In this document: positions 58,101 to 64,000 of the stretch, piece after piece
How positions within the stretch are numbered: the first letter of the stretch is position 1
Layout of the letters: the number at the start of each line of letters is the position of its first letter
Source: Saxidomus purpurata
Lineage: Eukaryota > Mollusca > Bivalvia > Venerida > Veneridae
Length of the DNA stretch: 64,000 nucleotides
Direction of reading: 5' to 3'
Assembly (NCBI GenBank): GCA_022818135.1
Contig: JAFMSR010000002.1
Span: 23,756,768-23,820,767, forward strand
Program-made: the position numbers and the translations under genes
Notes under the pieces: generated by a model
Told to the model about the DNA's origin: nothing
Database searches by the model: none
What the model saw: the letters and a program-made list of their open reading frames with translations, nothing else

Positions 58101-61100
58101 CTCTTAAACATTTTTCAAGATCTTTGCCTTCTGGTTCAACGACAAAAACTGTAATTGCAAGGGTATAATTATGTAATATTCAAGATATAAACATATTTCA
58201 ATAAGGAGCAACATTTCGAAACATTACATGCATTTGGAATTCCAGAACAATAGAAAGTCAGAATTACAAGCAAGGCCTTTGGCAATCTAAAATCTTTAAG
58301 AATTTGACCATTGCCAGTTACAGAACTTTTCAAGTTTACGGTTTCTTACGGTTACGTAAACGCAAAATAGTTAAATATGAAGTTAAGACACAATATACAC
58401 TAACGAACACACTATCAGGCATGCACGCAATGCTATTTTATTCCAAAATTTATATCAAGTAAATACAAATATTAAACTATTTAAAAGTTCTTAACAACTT
58501 CTTTTCTCCTCGTTATTACATAAAGACATTCATACTTTCTGATTTTACAATCTCCCCCATTGTCGAAATTTTACTAAACGTACCTTTAATTGCCGGTTTT
58601 AATGCTTTCGCTGCCACGGCTATACCGGAAACCATTCCGCCCATACTGCAAGGCACTAGAATCGCATCTAACTGTGGGACATCTTCCAGAAATTCCAATG
58701 CTATGGTACCCTGATATCATATCAGTATCATTTCAATTATAGTAGCAGAAAACAGAAATTTCATTAATGGTCATTTAAAAAAAAAATACGCAAAGTTAAG
58801 TTTTTTTTTACATGTATTAGCTAACCTCTGCAGCAATGATAAAGGTACATCTAAAATCATAGAAAGTTGGATCTCATCTATCATCTTCATCTTTTAGTAG
58901 TTCTCTTTATTGTATCCCGTTTCATTAATCTAAACATTAAAACATTTTTAAAAAGAATATAGTTAAATTGGCTATGTTTTCCCCGATGCTTTTTTTCGTA
59001 ATAACAAGTATATGTCTCAACAAATTCGATTTAAAATACAATAATAAATCTTAAGTATAGCTAACCACTTTGTAACACAAACACATATATTAAAATTTGA
59101 AATGCGAGGATTAGTAACTACTGTAGAAAGTTTACTGAAACATTCGACAGTAACTGTCATTTGAAGATCCTTAGTTGCCGCCAGGTAAAGTGGATCCATT
59201 ATGTTACAATGACTCGGATTATATATTTTTATGCACAGTCGCACTTCAGTATGTTGTTTTGAATGGAAGTGTCATTGTAGCGTCTTTAGTATACTTACTA
59301 GATTACTGAATGTGACTGGCTGCAGATACTGCCTGATCAAATATTTACAAACCATAACTGTAACACCAGTTTTGTTATGTTTACTGAATTTGCTTTTCGG
59401 CTTAATGTATACAAAAACATATACATGTATGTGATGCCAGACATCAACATTTGACTTATTATCTTTTCAAACAAGAAAGTGGAGTGTTGGTATCATCATA
59501 TCGCGGTTATCTTTGTTTAAGTTAAAAATATAGATTTTGTTTAAGATAAATATTATTATAATAATGTGAAACAGTTTTGCTAATTTGCCCCCCGCCCCCT
59601 CCCCCAAAAAAAATGCGAAGCTGTGTTTCGACAAGCAAAAATAAAATAGGGACTTGGCAACAGTTTTAAGGCCCGCTGTGATACTTTTGTATTAAAGTTT
59701 TCTTGTTGTAACTTCAACCAACTTTTGAGAGACAACTTTGAGAGAACATACAGCATACTGATGGTTAGATTTATCGACGTAAATACTTCCTATATTTAGA
59801 AAATGTAGGTATCTAAACATTGCAGGGAATTAGTATTACATGCACTATAATGTCTTTGGATATGTGCATATTTAGATTCACATTGTCCCCTAATATGTCT
59901 CGTCTCTGGAGAACTGCACTACAGTATAAGGCTTAGCATTTCATACAAATTGACACCTAATAATATAAGAAATTCTTCTTTAAATGAAGACCTTAGAGGA
60001 TGTTTGAATTTCAGCCTTTCAATCAGTGTCAATAAGAATACCTGTCCAGCCATAATATCGTAGCCATCTGAGGAAGGTATGTATACATAGTTGTTTTCCT
60101 CCGCAACCTTCTTACACGTTTCTTTCCTGTATTTTCAATAAAGTAAAGGGAGCTAGACATTGAAGTATTCTCTGTACATATTACAACATATTGTACGTGG
60201 TATATTTAAAATGAATTATTAAGTTTATTATTATTAAGTTAAGTTTATTTCAAACAAAACCAGAAGGTCATAGACCCAAGTGGTACATATAACATTATAT
60301 GACATGTATGGCGACAGTGTATGATAGACAATGCAACATGCTTATGTAAATGTAATACATTTAAATGCATATGATTACTCATATAAGCTGAAACATTAGA
60401 TTTGATAGAGAATATAATTATAATGTATTGAAGATATTCCACAATTGACCTGTCTTGTTCGAAAGCGAAATCAACAAGGCGTGTCTAGTGGATTACTATA
60501 AACAAAAGACAGCAGTAATGGTAAAAGTTTTGTGTTTCTCCTGAAAAATTTTCAAAATCATTTGATAAAGAAATGTAATATAAATAAAGAAAATTTGGGT
60601 AGATACAAACATATACGTGCTTGCACCTACAAAACACATAACACAGGATACATACAATACCTCAAAAGCAGGCGTTTATAAAAATCACTTGATGACTTAT
60701 GTAGTATATGTGTATAAAAGCAGGCGTTAACAAATATCACTTGATGACTTATGTAAGTTATTCTCTGTTGTATAATACATTTGTTCTACATCTAAAAGCC
60801 TTTTCTATGTAATTTCCAAGATTCTGTAAAATACCGGTTTTATCAGAGGTAATCAGTTCTATAAATTTATACATATTTGGACGCCTCCAATAATAAGGTG
60901 GTATAAAGGTTTGTCTGAGATCAGTATATAAACTACATTCTAAAACGAAATGATACTCATCTTCTAAAACATTACATACGGTACATTTACGTTCATTTAA
61001 AATGTATGCGTAGGAATCAATTTTTGTTTACGAAAGCTAAATATGATCAACATTCATCATCAATTATAAACTATCATCAAATAAGTTGCATATAATTCAG

Positions 61101-61714
61101 AAGATTTCAAATTGAAAGTGCAATTATGAATAGCAGTTCAACTGAACATGGAGATAAGGAGTGTGTGCAACCGTCTGGGGGAATTGAAATGGTAACAAAG
61201 ACACAGCAAGAGGTATTTTAACGATAAGCCAGCTACCGGGATTTTAAACGTGAATGTAAAGAATTCATGACCTTCAATAGTCAGACGTTACGCTTTATGC
61301 TTTATGTAATTATTGATATATGTATAAACTAATAATTTCATCTTAATTACAAGCTCACAGCACATGAAACAGAGAGAGCGTTTTTATAGTTACAACCAAC
61401 GCGTTGCTTTCCAATGCCCCAAGCCATTTTACATGTTATGGATCACCAACTGACAAGATACATGACTGTGTTTTATATTTTTAGAGTACTGAAGCGCAAT
61501 TATTATAATGGGCGATAGTGGTGTATGTTATTTGAATGGCTTTGTACCTAGATGTTGGTGTTGGCTCACATAATGTTACGTCAGCACCATAACCTTTAAT
61601 AGACTGGATTTTTACATTCGGTGTGTCCTTTGGTGTAACAACGTTACATTTTAACCCACTCATTCTCGATGCCCATGCCAGGGCTTGACCATGATTCCCG
61701 CTGCTGTGTGTAGT
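51972..61714 (-). CDS. Serine/aspartate racemase-like PLP enzyme, 3' seven exons (5' end outside)
   Basis: Fold-type II PLP enzyme. Relatives racemise serine or aspartate or deaminate serine/threonine. Exons are 61714-61548, 60126-60042, 58710-58584, 58148-58098, 57386-57259, 52574-52524 and 52130-51972. All introns are GT-AG, phases join, and the total is 768 nt (255 residues and stop). Visible motifs are THSSGNHGQA (catalytic Ser and PLP-binding Asn region), GTIALEFLEDVPQLDAILVP, ALKPAIKV, TIADGI, FAFERMK and ILCGGNVD before a short tail. Human serine racemase is about 340 residues, so roughly 75-80 N-terminal residues, including the PLP lysine, lie beyond the right edge. Oddities: the glycine loop that holds the PLP phosphate reads CSMGGM instead of a four-glycine run, and the metal-site Asp after EP appears changed. 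The substrate is therefore not predicted. Confidence 0.88.
52524..52574 (-). CDS. Racemase-like 17-codon exon (NNDEVIKGMKFAFERMK)
   Basis: It starts after TATCTTTTAG and ends AAG|GTAAGT, exactly 17 codons in phase 0. It matches the helix that precedes the small-domain strand in serine racemase (EDEI ... WERMK). Confidence 0.9.
53253..54328. mobile_element. Pearl-like element 6 in racemase-like intron
   Basis: The inverted ends TGTGTCGCCCT and AAGGGCGACACA are at 53280-53290 and 54311-54322. About six cores with GGGGCATAACTCTGTCAAAT and ATGACCTTGACC run 53320-54250. A short ACGG tract lies at 54257-54278. Confidence 0.75.
54553..55520. mobile_element. Large imperfect inverted repeat, arms about 310 bp
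   Basis: The left arm (54553-54860) and right arm (about 55215-55520) are diverged reverse complements. Shared blocks in order include GTGTAGCGTACCAGGGACCC, TCAGTAAGAAGGTAAACAAC, CATATTTAT(T/C)AAAACC, CGTTTACTTCAAGG and TCGAATAAATCTCACACATTT-like text. About 350 bp of unique sequence lie between. It is probably a non-autonomous foldback or long-TIR DNA element. No transposase is seen. Confidence 0.78.
56010..56105 (+). repeat. Fragment of a common bivalve interspersed repeat
   Basis: GAGCCGCGTCATGGGAAAAC and CAGGCTGGTCTGGATC resemble, from memory, a very frequent repeat of venerid clam genomes. Recognition by eye only. Confidence 0.4.
56605..56690 (-). repeat. tRNA-derived SINE head in racemase-like intron
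   Basis: On the minus strand AGGTCAAGTGGTTAGAAAAG (A-box region) is followed about 45 nt later by GAGATCGAGCCCC (B-box region). No complete cloverleaf can be drawn. Confidence 0.5.
57259..57386 (-). CDS. Racemase-like exon (TIADGI ... TWPIILNL)
   Basis: It starts after TTAACTAG and encodes ERLWPNPPQFVDTIADGI and TWPIILNLAEKEVLTA. It ends GCG|GTAAGT in phase 0. Confidence 0.92.
58098..58148 (-). CDS. Racemase-like 51-nt exon (FVVEPEGKDLEKC)
   Basis: It starts after GCAATTACAG and ends GCAG|GTAAT, with phase 1 at both ends. The EP pair corresponds to Glu210-Pro211 of human serine racemase. The acidic residue at the position of Asp216 is not kept in an ungapped alignment. Confidence 0.88.
58584..58710 (-). 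CDS. Racemase-like exon with altered PLP-phosphate loop
   Basis: It starts after GATATCAG with GTIALEFLEDVPQLDAILVP, then CSMGGMVSGIAVAAKALKP, and ends AAAG|GTACG in phase 1. The first two glycines of the usual GGGG loop are Ser and Met here. Confidence 0.93.
60042..60126 (-). CDS. Racemase-like exon (KKVAEENNY ... DIMAGQ)
   Basis: It begins after GAAAATACAG; one base completes Arg with the previous exon. It encodes KETCKKVAEENNYVYIPSS, ends GYDIMAGQ at CAG|GTATT in phase 0, and joins to GTIALE of the next exon as in serine racemase. Confidence 0.92.
60661..60754. repeat. Tandem duplication of about 48 bp next to the LINE fragment
   Basis: AAAAGCAGGCGTT ... ATCACTTGATGACTTATGTA is repeated twice, just past the stop codon of the LINE fragment. 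Confidence 0.8.
60758..61020 (-). pseudogene. LINE ORF2 C-terminal fragment
   Basis: An open minus-strand stretch encodes NERKCTVCN ... EDEYHFVLECSLYTDLR, then PPYYWRRPNMYKFIELI and ends with TAA at 60760-60758. The CxxC ... H ... C pattern is the C-terminal zinc motif of non-LTR retrotransposons. It is 5'-truncated and lies in an intron of the racemase-like gene, in the same orientation. Confidence 0.85.
61548..61714 (-). CDS. Racemase-like exon with SSGNHG motif
   Basis: It starts after TTCTTATTCAG with TTHSSGNHGQALAWASRM. It continues through KGYGADVTLCEPTPTS and ends TCTAG|GTACA in phase 2. The preceding exon was not found before the right edge. Confidence 0.93.
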
Positions 61715-64000
61715 CTGAATAAGAATATAAAACATATCTTTAAATATTTATCAATGTTGTAAACACATGGTAGTATTTAACAGCATTCCTCACATTTTAT
61801 GATATTGCATCGTAATAATTACCTCATCATAGTTCATGTACTTAAGAAAAGAATAATCAACATAACGCAATTATCATATTTATCTACAGTATCTTAACAT
61901 ACACTTAAGAACAAAAAGGCTAGGCGCAATGAAATAATGTGCGAGGGATGTTCCCAAATCACTTGCACTTTGTTGAGAAGTTTTACACACTGTTTCACTT
62001 TCCTCTGCCAAAAACTTTTCTGTATTAAGATGTTAATATTTAAGATATTCTCCAACATGCACGTTCTTAAAGATACCCGCAGTAAATGGTAGTCGCAGTA
62101 AATTCAAAAATGAGTTGTTTGGTTCAAAGATGCATTTATTACAACAAATGCACAAACATTCATACATAACAGTGTACCTTTGGAAGGAAAGCAATTTCAA
62201 ATGCTACCCACCATTGTCCTTAACGCGCTGTTGACGAGCTTGTTTAAGCGAAGGCAAAACTTTCAAAGGTGCAATTCATGTTCCATTTGAAGAAGCTAAA
62301 GGTATTCGTCTCACAGTCTTGGATAATTTATGTTTGGTAAGTGTGCCGACGAAAATAAGTAGGTTTCGTATTTTAAAACCGTTAAGTTACTTTGAAATCC
62401 AGTTAACAATTACATTTTTGTTTGTGTTAATCTGACATAATTATGTCTTGTGATGATTGAGGGAAATAAAAACTTGCGAATATGTAAAACATTGTTTTGA
62501 ATATTTTTCCAAATATTTTGACCCAATCCCTTAAATTTCTTCATTTATAAGTCTATTGTTCCCTGTAACGACTTCATAATAGCGCAACATTGTTGACGAT
62601 GACATATCTAAATACATTTTGTTCAATTTAAAATCACATTCTGAACTTGTCAAATCAATCTAAGGGATTGTGTTTCATATGTTAGTATGCATATACTTGA
62701 AACTGCCCTTCCATTTTTAATTACACATGTTCCTGTTTAGGTCATGTTTTTCCGTTGTCGTTTTTAATATCATGACCAAAGCTTAAAACACTGTAGAAGA
62801 AGAGGTAAGTATTTACAAACTAGTTATAGCAAAACATGTGATAGGCAATAAAAAGTCACTCTGAAGAACAACCCTCGCAAGATCGTAGCTTACATTCACT
62901 GGCAAAGGTAAATAAAAAAACCCTGCAGCCATGTTTTATGATTTTAACCGATTACAAAACTTTAACGTTTAATGGTTAAGAAGTAGAAATAGATGAAACA
63001 GATCAGTTGCTTTATTACGGAAGATTGATTGCAAAAGATGAGGTAAACCAAAGCAATACACATAATGATTTATATCTCTCAAGTCTGTGTGCTTATTATG
63101 CGTACGCAGCCACCAGTTACTGGACGTCAAATGTATACATTTATAATACTAGTACTACTCATGTTATTAAGTACACTTCAAATTTGTTATCAAAAGCAGT
63201 CAGCAAATCATGACAAACTGTTCGAAATACTGTTTACCTCGTACGTTCAACGAAAAAGAAAGCAACCATAACACATTTTCTAAATCTTCGAGAACATTTG
63301 AGCTTGATTGGGCAGTTTTCATAGTTAAGCTTATGCTGGGGCTTTATTTTCTGTTTTGTTCGTTTTGACTCAGTTTGGTCATGTTTTCTACATTCTACAT
63401 GGTAAATTAGATAACATTTAGTTTACGTTTATATATTGAAACACATGTGAAGCACATTGTACAATTATGCTTTGAAAGAATACAGGTCAATATTAGTAAA
63501 GTTTGATTTTGCAAAATCCTATCTTTTATAAAAATCAAAAAGATTTTTTTTGAAAGTACATTAATTTCTATTGCAATGATTCTCTTCAAATGAAAATGTA
63601 TTAATACGATGAAATTTTTTTTTATACTACGTGTTTGTATTGCACAACCTCCGTGACAATGTCTTTAGATTTCTTTGCTTTATTAAAATAGAGAAGTAGG
63701 AAGATGTATTTAATCAAGTACTCTTGCCTGTTAACCGTATCATGGGAAAAGAAAGGATTGCCGAATAAGTATTGCATAATTAGATTTTTTCTTCAAAGTC
63801 GCATGGGCGTAATGCAGTAATTTTGTTTTTCTACAATCAAAATATAGCCTGTAAACCTAGAATCTAAATCATACGGTAGCACAGAATGTTTTTTATACAA
63901 GCATGCGTGTAACAAATATACACGCGTATATCTAAAATGTAGCTTATATGAGTTCAGGTAAAATTTCACAATACTGTGGTTGTTGATTTTGTAAAGTGTG
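61715..64000. other. Probable intron or 5' region of the racemase-like gene
   Basis: I looked on the minus strand for an exon with the PLP lysine motif (GSFK-type) and found none, so it lies further right. A stretch at 62230-62335 on the plus strand has an open frame ending at GTAAGT but no known motif. Confidence 0.4.

Noticed and set aside
62230..62335. Possible plus-strand exon ending at GTAAGT (GKTFKGAIHVPFEEAKGI)
   Set aside because: The frame reads plausibly and ends at a good donor. However, the acceptor is uncertain, no family was recognised, and it lies opposite to the gene here. Transcript data would decide.
61715..64000. Search for the racemase exon with the PLP lysine
   Set aside because: No minus-strand match to the GSFK-type motif with flanking splice sites was found, so the exon is presumed outside the window.

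Overview
The window is animal nuclear DNA and most probably comes from a marine bivalve mollusc. It is AT-rich, its two recognisable genes are split into short exons by GT-AG introns, and it is crowded with repeats of types described from clams and oysters. These are pearl-like elements with tandem cores and ACGG-type microsatellite tails, tRNA-derived SINEs, decayed LINEs, small MITEs, and a fragment whose sequence I associate with venerid clams. Species cannot be fixed from this sequence alone.

Two genes can be assembled exon by exon, both on the minus strand, head to tail about 13.9 kb apart. (1) A complete sirtuin, exons between 38029 and 25974, six coding exons in consistent phase, 384 residues. 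Its core is SIRT6/SIRT7-like, preceded by an unusual N-terminal Cys/His segment that resembles a zinc finger. (2) The 3' seven exons of a fold-type II PLP enzyme like serine/aspartate racemase, exons between 61714 and 51972, about 255 residues. Its 5' exons, including the one with the PLP lysine, lie beyond the right edge. Its phosphate-binding glycine loop is altered. A sirtuin uses NAD and a racemase uses PLP; nothing in the sequence links the two genes functionally.

Layout. 1-1950: decayed LINE (reverse transcriptase) on the minus strand. 1950-6555: no gene seen. 6556-11180: the most striking part, a foldback structure built of roughly 150 copies of a 21-bp unit arranged as opposed arms around a short loop. 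It is bounded by non-repetitive inverted ends, with a matching hexamer outside, and the right part was later duplicated in tandem together with a 126-codon ORF. 11180-12350: a dispersed repeat carrying CRE-like palindromes, split by a nested MITE whose empty site is visible in the second copy at 33.8 kb. 12980-24360: a run of pearl-like elements. 25974-38029: sirtuin gene, with introns carrying two MITEs, SINE-like sequences, a mariner-type MITE and a local duplication. 38030-51970: intergenic, with G-rich repeats, a cluster of palindromes, and a 33-bp minisatellite. 51972-61714: racemase-like gene with a pearl-like element, a large inverted repeat, SINE and LINE fragments in introns. 61715-64000: probable intron or upstream sequence with nothing identified.

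The best candidate for something undescribed is the foldback element at 6.56-11.18 kb. It recalls Drosophila FB and Galileo elements in structure, but its arms are a 21-bp satellite that stays open in long frames on both strands.
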